This document shows positions 16,821 through 27,620 of a DNA stretch of 64,000 nt, piece after piece. Made by a program: the position numbers and the translations under genes. The notes beneath the pieces were generated by a model. It searched no databases. It was given only the letters and a program-made list of their open reading frames with translations, and was not told where the DNA came from. Within the stretch, counting starts at the first letter, position 1. Each line of letters starts with the position of its first letter. Location of the stretch: NCBI GenBank assembly GCA_963978545.1, contig OZ021731.1, forward strand, positions 26,674,093-26,738,092, read 5' to 3'. Source of the stretch: Linyphia triangularis (lineage: Eukaryota > Arthropoda > Arachnida > Araneae > Linyphiidae).

Positions 16821-19689
16821 TTTGTGTTCAAGAGTATGAACTCCTAATGATGTGACCCGATGTTAACATGAGGAGCATGGTCTGGCTGAACCTATCGCTC
16901 TTTAACTATCAAATCTGAGATTTCTTCCTAATTTCCTTCATCTCCAAAATTTGTGATAATTTTTCAAGATTCATTCGAAATTAATACGTGATTGCTTGAG
17001 TTAATACGTAATTACCTTGACAAATACAAATTTCAGTATTATCTTGCAATATCAAAAATCTATACTTATGCATATAAGCTAAGGAATCACTCACTTAATT
17101 ACCAATTCTTTCTCTTCCCATTAAACTAGTGCGTTGAAAATTTGCACAGGCGGTTGGTTAAAAAATAATTAGGAAAAGTGCAAGCATTTTATTGCTATGT
17201 TTTGTAATTAAAGGGGTAAAATCTGTTAAAAAGGATACAGTCACAACTTTAGATCTACTAAACTAGTTTGAAACAGTTTTTTTTTTCTCCTTATATAGTT
17301 ATCTTAATCAATCCAAATAATCAGGAATATAATTTTAACCATTGATGAGGAGGTTTACGTATGTGTTCAAATTACTAAATAGGATTGACCGAGGTACAAA
17401 GTTTTGTTATTTCTCAAAGCTATTAATTTCTAGAATTAATTGCTTTAATATCTTAAAATTATGTTTCGCCTCTTATAATTAGCAACATCGGGCCTCTCTG
17501 ATTTTAGCAATCAGCATTTTTTGTTATATTTTCAATAAAAACATTTGAAGTTATGTTTATTTTTATTCTAATATTTATGTTCATTGTGCATATGTTGGTA
17601 AATCGATTGTAGGATAAGTAAAGTGTCAAGTCGATTTTGTACAAAACTGTTTAAGTGTAATAATTATAATTTTTTAACCAGATTGTTAAAGTGATTTATT
17701 TAAATAACTTATAGTCAAATATCTTAGACTTGTTTAGACAAATAGACTTGTTTTAAATACTAATTTTGTACCTAACCCCAAATTTTTATCGTTTCAATAA
17801 TTTAATGGAAGTTTAAAAATAAATGCGTGCGTTCATTTTATAGAAAAGGTATTTTTAATAATTCTTTATTCTTAAAATTGTGTCTACCTATACAAACACT
17901 ACTCCATTTGCTTAAACTTTTAGGAATTCTGCTCTAATTAAAAACAATGCTTAAGAATACGAAACAAATTCTTGCTTTTCATACTTAATGCGGTTTAATT
18001 TTAATTGAAATAATTAAATATTTTCTTCAGCAATTTTCCCCCTTTCTTTTTTCAGTTGATAGCCATAGTATTTAATTACTATTTACAGAAGAACCGACAA
18101 ACAATACTTCTTCGAAATTCTTATAAAGAATACCATGTTATTCAAATGATACCATTCTACAAAAGTGCTCTAAAACAATCATAAAAGAAATTTATTAAAA
18201 TGAGTTTGAACTTATCACACGCTCTGGACAAATTTTAATTCTTTTCGTTAATGAAAGATTAGGAGAGATAAAAAAATCTTTTGTCTTACGAGAATGTATA
18301 AAAAGGAAAATACTAAGCGATATAATATGCATTAGAAAGCTTGATCCCGCTTTGTTTTTCACTACGACAAACTTTTCAATTCTAATTTTCATTACGCATA
18401 TTTTTGAATTAAATAAATATGAAAAACTCTAAAGGAATAAAAGGATAGCTTTGCTTCCAAATCGCATAATTATCTGTTTTTTAAGTAGATACAGTACTCA
18501 TTGAATTTTTTTTTTTTTTCTTGCATTAATTTTAGAGCTCATCCCAAAAGCTTAACTTTTTTATTTATATAATTTTAATCTATACGTAAAATTAAAGTTG
18601 ACTGGTGTAAATTTTTCGTTAAAACTGAATTTCTTGGAATTTGAGGCATTAAAAAAAATCAAAATGATCTGTGGAATGTTTTGTAACAAACACGACATTT
18701 ATGTAAAAACAAATAGCTATGCATATCTATGGAACATAAAGTTGGGCTACTCAACCAACTTTTACATAACTAAAAGATCACAGCTACATGTTTGGAAAAT
18801 CGTCAACCATTAAAGAATTCTATGATTAACTCCTACCCCCACCCCACCACACAAGATAAATGTTAAAATTGCATTTTTGCTAATGTCGTTTTTAAGATAA
18901 AAGTTAAGTTCTTCTTCTTATTATTATTATTATTTCAAAATGGGATTTCTTATTTTTGTAATGTTCATACTCAATCTATCTGTGGCTCATGCAAATCCTA
19001 ATGCGATGTCTAGTAATAGTTTATGATATAATTAATAATGTAGAAAACGTATTCCTTTCACTTGATTTGACTTGGACAATCTGTATCTATTGAGACTCAA
19101 GTAGCCTGACAAGTAAAGACAATGAAATCATAAGCGATATGATAGTTGGATCGGTCCTGCCTCATAAAGTACGTGTGTTCGAAAATGGGAGCTGGTGCAC
19201 ATTAAACAAGCCGTGCACTCTTGTTGGTGTGGTGGGGTTGGAAAGAGACATGTGCGTGATAAGGTTTCGACCTTATGATTTTATTGTAGTTTAAAATTTC
19301 GAGGCATTTTGGATTGTGATAAGTTCTTAGTGGGAGAAATAGTCAAACGGAATCGTGCAAACTAAAAATCTATTACATAGTCCTTATAAATATAATTTTT
19401 TATGATTATAGGAATGAACTTGTAAGGTCACTTGTAAGATCTTTCCTACAAGGCTTCGAAAATAAACTACCGTTTATTTACATAACATTTCATAAAGCAG
19501 TCTAACTAACGCAATGGAACAGCTGCCAATTACTAGAAAGTAGTTTGCATAGTGTCTCAATCATGATGAAAACTTGAGATGACTACATATGGATTAGTTT
19601 AGTTTTCTCTGAAAATAAAATAATGTATCAATCAAATACTTCACTTTTTTTATAAATAATTTATTTAATCACAGAAGTATGTAAAGAAA
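16821..19689. other. AT-rich non-coding stretch
   Basis: No supported gene, RNA or transposon. Frames at 18195-18392 (minus) and 18598-18813 show no domain. A pyrimidine-rich patch lies at 18831-18853 and a short (TTA)n run near 18921. About 19130-19290 is somewhat less AT-rich, with nothing identifiable. Confidence 0.5.
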
Positions 19690-19980
19690 CCTTCTATAAA
19701 ATAAAATCTTACTTGGCGACAAAACCCTCTCCATTTGGCGTCCCTTAAAAACCTGTCCAGTAACCCTACTTCGGCCCCCTTCGGTCGCGTGAGTTGTCCG
19801 GTCCATCGGGTGATTTCCCCCGGGTCAGATGTCCGGTGCGGCCGTGATCCTCCTCCCCCCCCTCCCACTAACGGCCGCCAAGGGATGGCCAGCCGCGACC
19901 ACTTCATAAACAGCCCCTTTTCAAGGAGGCCGCATATGACCACAATGGCTTTTTTGGTGGGCGGCCGATACATCTGATTT
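19690..19980. other. GC-rich island, function unknown
   Basis: This is one of the most GC-rich short segments of the window and ends abruptly into AT-rich DNA on both sides. A minus-strand frame (19665-20147, 160 codons) and a plus-strand frame (19735-19977) both pass through it. The minus frame includes a glycine run from a C run in the DNA and no motif I recognise. Candidate conserved regulatory element, unannotated exon or foreign insert; sequence alone cannot decide. Confidence 0.4.
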
Positions 19981-20360
19981 TTGTGGGACACTGAAAGTCC
20001 TTTTATTAGGCCTTGGTAGGGATAAAATGTTAGGTTTGGGTCAAGAATTTCTGCTTTTAGTGTAGTTGCATTTTGATGTGGTGGCTGGGATTTGGGAAAA
20101 GTGTCTTCAACACGATTTGATTTCGGAACATCCAACAGGTTAACCAAGGAGGAAAGGTTTCAGGATCAGTTTTCTCGTGACAAAGAAACTGTCGATATGC
20201 GTTTCGAATTTGAATTTTTTAGTGATAGCTAACCCTCTAAATAATTTTTTCTGTTCAACTTACTACTGTCTGAACGGTGCTATAAAATCCCTGTAAAATC
20301 AACTTTTCAACATTCAAAAGGTCAACACTTAAACTCAGTTATTTTGATATTATATATAGA

Positions 20361-21006
20361 GTACCCCTGTAGAAGTTGCTTCCTCTCATATATTTGTGAG
20401 AAAAAGTTACTTAATCATTGTAAATTTAAAATGCGTAATCGCTATTTCCATTATTCATTTTAACTAGTGCTACTGTTTTAATATTCTACAATTTAATGGA
20501 CGTAATCATGTTTACCCCAATGCAATTTAATGGATAAATTCATGTTTACCAAATAAAGAACTTGCACAAGTGAGGAAAATGAATATTTTTTGTATTTTCT
20601 AGAGTTATCCAACGAACATATTTGAGCAGTGCAATTATTTTTTATCTTTATGCTTTCAATTAATCAAAAATCGAGTTTGAAATCAAAGTTGTGACCAAAA
20701 ACGCAAAAGAGACCGTAACATAGTTAATCATAGATTCCGTCGAAAATCCGAGGAGGAACCTGGACTAAAACATGTTTTCATCATCTGCGCGTTGACGTCA
20801 CACGCAAAAGTAGCTTTTCCCCGCCAAATCTCAAAGTGAAAAACTAAATATATTTTTTTAACTATCTATCCGAGCTCAAATTTTTAAAAGAATGGTATTG
20901 TTTTTCATTATTTTTTCTCTACTTTTATTTAAAAATAAAACCAAAAGACGGGAAAGTTCCTCATTGCAATTTAATCGATATATTGCGGGGTACCCCTGTA
21001 GAAGTT
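20361..21006 (+). repeat. Direct repeats bounding 0.63 kb
   Basis: The motif gtacccctgtagaagtt occurs at 20361-20377 and again at 20990-21006, in both cases followed by related cytosine- and thymine-rich sequence. Between them lies a 34-bp tandem duplication (20489-20551, unit caatttaatgga...catgtttacc) and a full CRE palindrome TGACGTCA at 20793-20800. The repeat length is too short to call LTRs. Confidence 0.4.
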
Positions 21007-21179
21007 TCTTCTCCTTATAGATACTTTATGAGAGGAAATAAAAAATATGCAGAGTCATTATTGAAGTTTAGCTTAATTTAGTTTAGTTTTCACTGTTCGG
21101 TTGTCTTTTTTCTGCCACTATAAAGTACTCATTACAGCCAAATTTGCCTCTTTATTTTGAACTACGGTATGGTTATTGA

Positions 21180-21372
21180 GGTCGTTACGGTATTTGAGGT
21201 CTGAACCTTATCGCTCATATCTTTCTCTAGCCTCACCACACCAATGAGAGGACATTGAGACCATAACAATGTTCACCAGCCAGCATTATTATTCACATCG
21301 GTATTAAGTGTGGCCTGGATCGAACCCACTGTCTACCTCTCACCAGACCGCCGCTGAAGTTCAGTCATCCAC
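21180..21372 (-). mobile_element. Degenerate SINE-like sequence with a Pol III B-box-like motif
   Basis: On the minus strand gggttcgatcc (21317-21327) matches the internal Pol III B box GGTTCRANNCC. An A-box-like tctggtgagagg lies just upstream but is too close to the B box for an intact tRNA-type promoter, so part of the head may be deleted. The body is not related to the SINE copies at 34453 and 43029. No clear target-site duplication. Confidence 0.35.
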
Positions 21373-22479
21373 ATTTTTTTTTTATACACTTTTCAATTAA
21401 AAAAAAGGTACAAATAGGCACAAGTGTGAATTATTTTTATGAATTGACCAGGGTTTTTTTTTCAATGAATCGAGCTTTGTAAAATAATTCCAGAAATAAC
21501 TTTAAATATTATAAAATTCTAAGAAATTTCTAACCAGTGTCTCAATTCTCAAAAGTGACATGACTATTCAACATTTGTAATTTGTGTAAATAAAAAAGGT
21601 TTCATTTCGCTTCTTAAGTTCCACACATGCTAATAACCTTTTTTCTCTGGAGCTAGATTTTTTAAAGGTCTTGTGTCCATACATGAATCATGGATAATTT
21701 TTAAAAAATTGTCATATATCATTAAAGAGCGTTGAGAAACCTAATATTATTAAACAGTTTATTACATTTTTACAATTCAATAACTAGTCTAAAAATTTAA
21801 AATTGCCTGATTAAATTACAACGGTTACCCTGTCAGCCAAGAAAATGCTGCAATATTTAATTAACAAATCCCACTCGTCCGGCTACTCTAACTTCATTTT
21901 CAATATATTAGAGTCATCTGTTAAATTTTAAAATTGAATCCTCGTTTGCAGTATTACTTTCATAAGCCTATAGTGTAATATAAATAACGTTAAGTTCGTG
22001 TAATTTGTATAATATTCCTTATATAAATTTATTAATATTTTCTAAGAATTAACTTACATTCAGATATATAATTAACTTATATTATAACAGATTATAAGAA
22101 TTAACTTATATTATAAATTTACGAACACTTAGATAAATGTAGTCTTTATTAATGCATATTTATACTTTCATACAAAAAATTACCTCGTATCTGATATGAT
22201 CTTTCAAGTACGAACCTGTATTGTTTACAACTGTTGATTAATATGATATTAATAATTTTATACCATAATTACAAGCCTATTTATGTTTGTGCTCTGCTAA
22301 TTCTTATACCATATGTCCATTAAACGTTTAACTAATTTAATTTTAAGTGTTAACTTTTTCCTCATTCAGTAAACTTAAGCAATTATAAAGTGTTATGAAA
22401 CATTTAAACTTGCACGTTTCTCTAATTTCACATCACTGCAACTAGTTAATATTGCTTAACACCACAAATTGACAATTCT
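21373..22479. other. Very AT-rich non-coding stretch
   Basis: No gene is supported. A minor imperfect tandem repeat of taagaattaacttat-type units lies at about 22045-22125. Confidence 0.5.
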
Positions 22480-23010
22480 ACCAATTCCAACCGGATATTA
22501 AAAATATCTGCTAAAACCTTCTCTTCGAGCAAATTTTCAAATAATCCACTGGAAACAATACCGCAGGCCTTGGGAGAAGCGAAGATCCACGAATTAAAAC
22601 TTTTAAAACTCCAAATTACCTAACTGACCGAACAAATCAGAACATTCAGTTCAGACTCTTTTCTGATTTGAAACTTACTCCCCTTCCCCCAAAAGATTAA
22701 TTGAAATAATTGGCAACTCCGCCATCCCTACACTCTATATCTCTTAATTTAAGGTCTGGCGATTCCGCGCCAAACGCCTTCGGCTCTCAACCCATTAGCC
22801 GCCAATTTGCTCTACTTTCTAAAAGCCGCCTTTTGGCGCGAACCCTATTCCAACCCCTTTGTTCTAATTAATCAATTTCCGATACACTCGAATGGAAAAT
22901 ATTCGCAGTTACGAAAGCACAAAAGGAGTTGTGATTACCACGTGCAGAGTTATCCTTTCCACTGGACGATATTAGTGTGATAATCTCGGAACCAGTGGCT
23001 CGTGGAACTG
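22480..23010. other. Less AT-rich island
   Basis: Between about 22740 and 22860 the sequence is rich in gcgccaa, ttggcgcg and gccgcc-type words, and an E-box cacgtg lies near 22939. No open frame of note. It could be a conserved regulatory island. Confidence 0.35.
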
Positions 23011-24060
23011 AGATTGTAGGGGACTAAATTAGATTTGTTCACTGTTGGAAAGTGTTTGAGAGTGTTCTGTTATAAGTGTGTTTGTTCGTTGCCATTGAGA
23101 AATGTGGAAGGTTGGAAATATGTGGGTGTTGGAGCGAGTAATTGGTATTAGGACCAAATAGAGTAGATGTGGATTGTAAATTCGAATTTTAGATGGAGAT
23201 TCCTGGAATCTGCCCAGTTCTTCAATTTTTAAATTGTACACGTTTTGGTATTTCTATGTTTCTTGCATGATCTTGCATCTTATCAAAGTATACAAGTCCT
23301 ATCAATAAATATTCATGAAGTAATTTCAATTATATTAAGTTTGTCTTATTTATGTTTTATAAAGCTATTCTCTATTAAGACATTACCGATTCTTAATTAA
23401 GTTTCCTTTTGTTAAGTATTTACCTTAGATAGCAGATAGCATTCAATATATATTATTATACAAACTATTCAACATACATATAAATAGTTAATTACGAAGC
23501 TGTATATCAGCATACACAAAAGCACCAACACAAAAAGTTGTATAGGAGTAAATTGCAAAGTTGTATAAGAAAAGAAATCTTCAGCTCCTGAATGCTTTCA
23601 GTAGCACATTTTTTTTTCGCGTTAATAAATATTTTTACGTCACGAAAAGTCGCAAATAGACCGGTACATCACCAATAACGATATAAAAGAGAGTGCAAGG
23701 AGTTGACGATGTAACTGTACTTACGACTAATTTCTCATTTCTACGTGACGAAACTGTGTTTGTTAACGCGAGCAAGCAAGACAGGGTCATGTTGTACGGG
23801 CTTTATTTAAAGCACTCATGTGCAAAAGAAGCCTTCATCTTCTCAAACGCTGCTACTCTATAATTTTGCAATTGACTACTTTTATGTATCTAGAGTCGAT
23901 TTTCATATAGAAATGTTTATTCTTAGCTTTGCCGCTAGATGGCGCTTTAAGAAGTCCCATCAGATAGTGAAAGGCCACTTTACTTGAATGTAATTTTTAT
24001 GATTAGTGTAAATTTCAGGTGTAGAAAAGGATTTTAGTGGAAGCCTTTATGAATGATTTA
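23011..24060. other. AT-rich non-coding stretch with one CTCF-like site
   Basis: Nothing coding is supported. The only notable site is the CTCF-like motif at 23932-23945. Confidence 0.5.
23932..23945 (+). promoter_or_regulatory. CTCF-like binding motif
   Basis: The 14-mer ccgctagatggcgc matches the conserved CTCF consensus (CCASYAGRKGGCRS) at all positions but one (G for A at position 3). CTCF is an insulator and loop-anchor protein found across bilaterians. It is the best such match I saw in the window. One motif in 64 kb can occur by chance. Confidence 0.45.
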
Positions 24061-24063
24061 ATA

Positions 24064-24260
24064 TAGTAAAACCCCGTTTATACGAAATCGATGGGGCCGC
24101 TGAAATTGTTAGCGCTAGCCGAATTTCATGTTAAACGATTAAATTAACGTTAAGTTTTAAGTACGGAGAAATGTTTTTACTTCGTGTTAAAAGGGATTTC
24201 ATGCAAAGCTACTGCGCATTTTTGCATTTTGACTGTATTGAACTGTTTATTTTTTATTGA
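24064..24260 (+). mobile_element. Possible pogo/Tigger-like element end
   Basis: After TA the sequence reads gtaaaaccccgtttatacga, similar in style to the terminal repeats of pogo/Tigger elements, which often begin cagtaaaaccccg. No second inverted terminus and no DDE transposase were found, so this is at most a fragment. Confidence 0.35.
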
Positions 24261-24589
24261 GCATCTAAGTTTATTAAAACAAAGCAAGAAATTTATTGGA
24301 AAAAGTAGTTACGATTTTCTATAACTCTACGATATTTCCGAAAAATTGTAAGTAAAGTTTGCAAGATTTGTGGATTTGAAAGGTTGGTTGATCTATAGCT
24401 ATGATTCTGTAATTAATTGGTGAAACTGTTCCTAGAAGTCATTGCAGGTGTTAAAATTTTAATTATTTATAGTCGTTTGATGTTTTTCTATGTTCTCCAA
24501 TACAATATAAATAACAAAATATTTCAAAAGTCATATTATGGATAAATTTTTAAAACTTAATAATTCTCAACAGGGATAGTAAGTTTTTT
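24261..24589. other. AT-rich spacer
   Basis: No feature is supported. Confidence 0.5.
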
Positions 24590-25420
24590 TTTTTTTTTCT
24601 TCTTCTTTCTCCCCTTGCTGCCCCTGGCTAGTGCCCTGCTAACGCTGAAGACTAAGTTCCACAAATTTAACTCTTTGGCCACCCCCATCCCCAAGTGACC
24701 TTACACCCAAACCAGAAAGAAGCTCCAACACCCATACCATAAACCCCCCTCTGGAACAAGAAAAAGACAACAACCAAGAAAACAACGTTATATAAACCAA
24801 GAGGGGATCCCTCGGTTCTCCAGACACCCGGGGTAAATAAATAAAAACCGCCGGATCACATTTCAAAAGATCTCCCCATCCTCTCAAGGGTCTCATCCAA
24901 GCCAAGAGGAGAATGAAGAGCTACAGTTGCCCGGTGGCCAAACAATGGAGAAGCCAGGGCGGGACCCCCGTGACCCCCATGTGACCCCCACGGGATCCAT
25001 TGACGTCTGGAGCACTCCGAAAACCTAATGTTTCTTCATTTTTTTCCACCATCCTTCCTATCTTATATACACACCTACATGAAAGCTCGGTTACGTTAAT
25101 TGAAGCTTTTGAGGCCACATTCCTGTGGGTGCGCATCAGAAACGTTCGAGAGTTACCCCCTCTCTCCCACCCTTTGGTGTATAGGTACGTTCTTTTTTTT
25201 TTTTTTTTAAATATTCGACCCCCTCCCTCCCCCCTCCCATTTCTTTGGCACACGTGCCACGATCAATCGTTTTAAAGTAATTTACGGGGTGTTTTCGTGA
25301 TTCCTGGCGGAGTCTTAAGGTTGTAATTCCCTTAATTTAAAAACGCATTACTCGCGTTTGTAGTCCATTAGGGGTGAGCGTGGTTTTCTGTTCTTTGTAG
25401 TGAGAGGCTTTTGTCGGGGA
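24590..25420. other. GC-richer island with C-rich runs
   Basis: A poly-T run (about 24584-24598) is followed by 0.8 kb of clearly GC-richer DNA with repeated ccc/ggg words, a second poly-T run near 25193-25208 and an imperfect C run at 25219-25240. Overlapping frames on both strands (88, 110 and 91 codons) have no domain and look compositional. No splice-site pair stands out. Confidence 0.4.
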
Positions 25421-25980
25421 AGAGAGGATTTTTGCGTTTGAAATTGACTTTTTTAGAGAAGATTCTGTTGCTTTATTTTATTTATCTTTTTGATTCTTCT
25501 TTTTGGGTGGCTGTACTTTTGGGGATATAATAAAGACTGGAAAGTAGATTTTAAAATAAACATTTGCTTTTTAGTGTGTCAGGAATTCACTTTTGCTTTA
25601 CTATTAGGGAATTGTTTTTTGTTTGGGGAAAACTTATGCGGATTTGATTTTTTTTTTTTTTATCCCCGGCAGTGTTAAAAGAGACAAATGCTAGAGAATG
25701 ATTTAACACTTCACATTTTATTTCAGTTGATTATAGAATAGAAATAAATTTTTTATTTAATTCTAAATTATTTGCATACATCAAAATTACAAGTGTAACT
25801 TAAAAACTCATCACGCGTTCCTTTTTATGATCAATATTCGGTGGATTGAAATAAGCTTAGAAAAAAAAAAGGGAAAAGGGGGGGGGGGGTAACCAGACTT
25901 AATTTTTATGTTTATTTAAACCACTGATTCGTTTTTCAATTATCTGTGATATTTCTTAGTTCAATGATCCTGATAGTCAA
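25421..25980. other. AT-rich stretch with a G run
   Basis: No gene is supported. An A run followed by a G run lies at 25861-25890. Confidence 0.5.
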
Positions 25981-26104
25981 AAAAACTTGGCTAAATCTGA
26001 AGAATCATTATTCCTGCACTTCATTGTATTTACTCAAAGCATTAGATCAAAATTCTATTACGATACTAATGGCTCAAAAGACTAATTGAAATGTAAGTTG
26101 CATC

Positions 26105-26288
26105 ATGCTTCATACTTTCATTGTGATTCTTTCTAAGCTACTTTCTGTTACTGCTTTTATTGCCAGAACTCTATAATCAAAGGTCATCATCTCATTATGA
26201 CACCATTACTTGCGAAATCCGCTTTTACCCTTCAGAAAGGTAAAGGCAAATAACCTCTTGAAAATTTAACTATCACATTTTTTTCCAG
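26105..26288 (+). pseudogene. Tandem unit 1: short hydrophobic frame plus intron-like segment
   Basis: From ATG at 26105 a 23-codon frame begins M-L-H-T-F-I-V-I-L and stays hydrophobic, like a signal peptide, before a stop. Downstream an intron-like segment 26240-26288 has gtaaag at the left and ttttttccag at the right. Compared with unit 3 the frame is shorter. It may be a decayed gene copy or a non-coding repeat whose conserved bases happen to encode hydrophobic residues. Confidence 0.25.
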
Positions 26289-26551
26289 AAATAGTATAGT
26301 GGATCCATTTTTGCACAGAAGAAATCATTGAATTGAAATTGCAATTTCAAAGGAAGTTAAACTGGCACTTATTACTTACCAGAGATATATAGGTGCTCAA
26401 TTTTTTGTCATTTGCTGAGAGATTGAACAACAAACCTTTCAATGACCTATTTAACTGGAACTACATCAAAGTATCATACAAATGATCCCTCAACATAATA
26501 ATGGACTAGTAGACAAATAAACGTTTCAGTACGTTGCACTCAGTGTTGGTT

Positions 26552-26711
26552 ATGTCACTTTTCATTGTAATATTTACCATGCTTCATGCTGTCAAAAGCT
26601 GGATTTCAATTCAATTGTCATCCACCCCAAAGCAGATCTAGCTAAATCAGCTGTCACTGCAAGATAAGGGGGAAAGTTTCTTGAGGATTTTAATTATCCC
26701 CTCGCTTTTAG
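26552..26711 (+). pseudogene. Tandem unit 2: short hydrophobic frame, donor mutated
   Basis: ATG at 26552 opens a 29-codon frame starting M-S-L-F-I-V-I-F-T-M, close to unit 3, ending in TAG. The intron-like segment 26664-26711 begins AT instead of GT (aagataaggg against aaggtaaggg in unit 3) and ends cttttag. If the segment was ever spliced, this copy has lost its donor. Confidence 0.25.
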
Positions 26712-26938
26712 AAATAGTATCGTTCAAAACCTTTTACAGCTAACATTAAATTTTTGCAATGAAGCCTCAGTTTCGATTTGAAAGGAACTTAGGTCATTCT
26801 TATGGACTTAATAGGCTAGGCTAATGAATGCCGAATGACTGTTCTTCCCCTGAACTATTCATTTCAGAGCTGCAACAGAGCATCATATTAATGGTCTTAA
26901 AGGCACGTTTACAAGTACGTTACATTTAGTTTCTACAT

Positions 26939-27121
26939 ATGTCCCGTTTCATTGTGATATTTTCACTGATTCATTTCTGCCACATTGCCAAGAAGACTTC
27001 AATACAAGGGTCATCTTCTACAAAACGGCACCCTTGCAAAATCTGCTTTCGCACCACTGCATAACACTGCAAGGTAAGGGGGAAAATTCTCTTGAGGATT
27101 TAATTATCTCTTCTCTTTTAG
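26939..27121 (+). pseudogene. Tandem unit 3: 41-codon frame with signal-like start
   Basis: ATG at 26939 opens a 41-codon frame to TAA at 27062-27064. It begins M-S-R-F-I-V-I-F-S-L-I-H-F, a plausible secretion signal, followed by a polar, serine- and lysine-containing tail with two cysteines. The GT..AG-like segment 27074-27121 lies just after the stop. I do not recognise the peptide. Conservation of the hydrophobic start across units is suggestive, but the units share DNA identity anyway. Confidence 0.3.
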
Positions 27122-27159
27122 AAATAGTATGGCTCAACCCTTTTTAAAGCGAACACCCT

Positions 27160-27620
27160 TCCCCATTCCCCCCCCCCCTAACCCCTCCTCTCCCACCTTC
27201 CCAGAGAAAATCTTCATAATGAGCAATAAAGACGTTTAATTAATACTGGCTGGGGCTTTTGTGACGGCGATATCATAACGATAGTCGTTTGTGGACGTGT
27301 TCTCTCCCCCTAACGATAATGGTATAGTTAAAAGATGATCTCATAAATTGTGGGGGCGCGGTGTCATTTGCGACTCGTGACGTCACGGGCGTGAATGACG
27401 CCATCCGCGATTGGATGTCACCGTTTAGAATTCGTGTTTGGAGTGGGGCGGTTGTGTTTGGGGTATGTCAGGAATTCGGTTCGAATCATGGTTTGTAGGA
27501 TTGGGGCGCTTGAGGTCCTGTTTAGACCGATTTTTCAATTCCTTTTGCAAATGGGGTGTGTGCTTTACCAATATCGTTTAGGTTTGGAATTGTACTCGAG
27601 TGATAAATAGAGAAATAAGG
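27160..27620. other. GC-richer island with CRE palindrome
   Basis: After a C run (about 27160-27180) the DNA is GC-richer to about 27600. It holds a perfect TGACGTCA at 27378-27385 with further TGACG half-sites at about 27395-27401. A 71-codon frame at 27395-27610 has no domain. Candidate enhancer or promoter-like element. Confidence 0.4.

Larger units (their letters stand above)
25981..27140 (+). repeat. Three diverged tandem units of about 0.4 kb
   Basis: Three related units follow one another. Landmarks repeat in order in each: an ATG before a hydrophobic stretch (26105, 26552, 26939), a g-rich gtaa(g/a)gg-like word (26240, 26664, 27074), and agaaatagtat (26287, 26710, 27120). Landmark spacing of 387-447 bases shows old duplications with indels. 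The segment from gtaagg to ag is 48-49 bases in every unit and resembles a minimal intron. No known protein family is recognised. Confidence 0.6.

Noticed and set aside
19665..20147. 160-codon minus-strand frame, the longest in the window
   Set aside because: No recognisable domain, a glycine run caused by a C run, and an overlapping open frame on the other strand in the same GC-rich island. Kept as a compositional island instead.
21306..21350. Third copy of the SINE found at 34453 and 43029
   Set aside because: Shares only the B-box consensus; the body and head differ. Kept as a separate, weak SINE-like feature.
27470..27490. B-box-like ggttcgaatc as a tRNA or SINE
   Set aside because: No A box at the right distance and no cloverleaf; isolated match.
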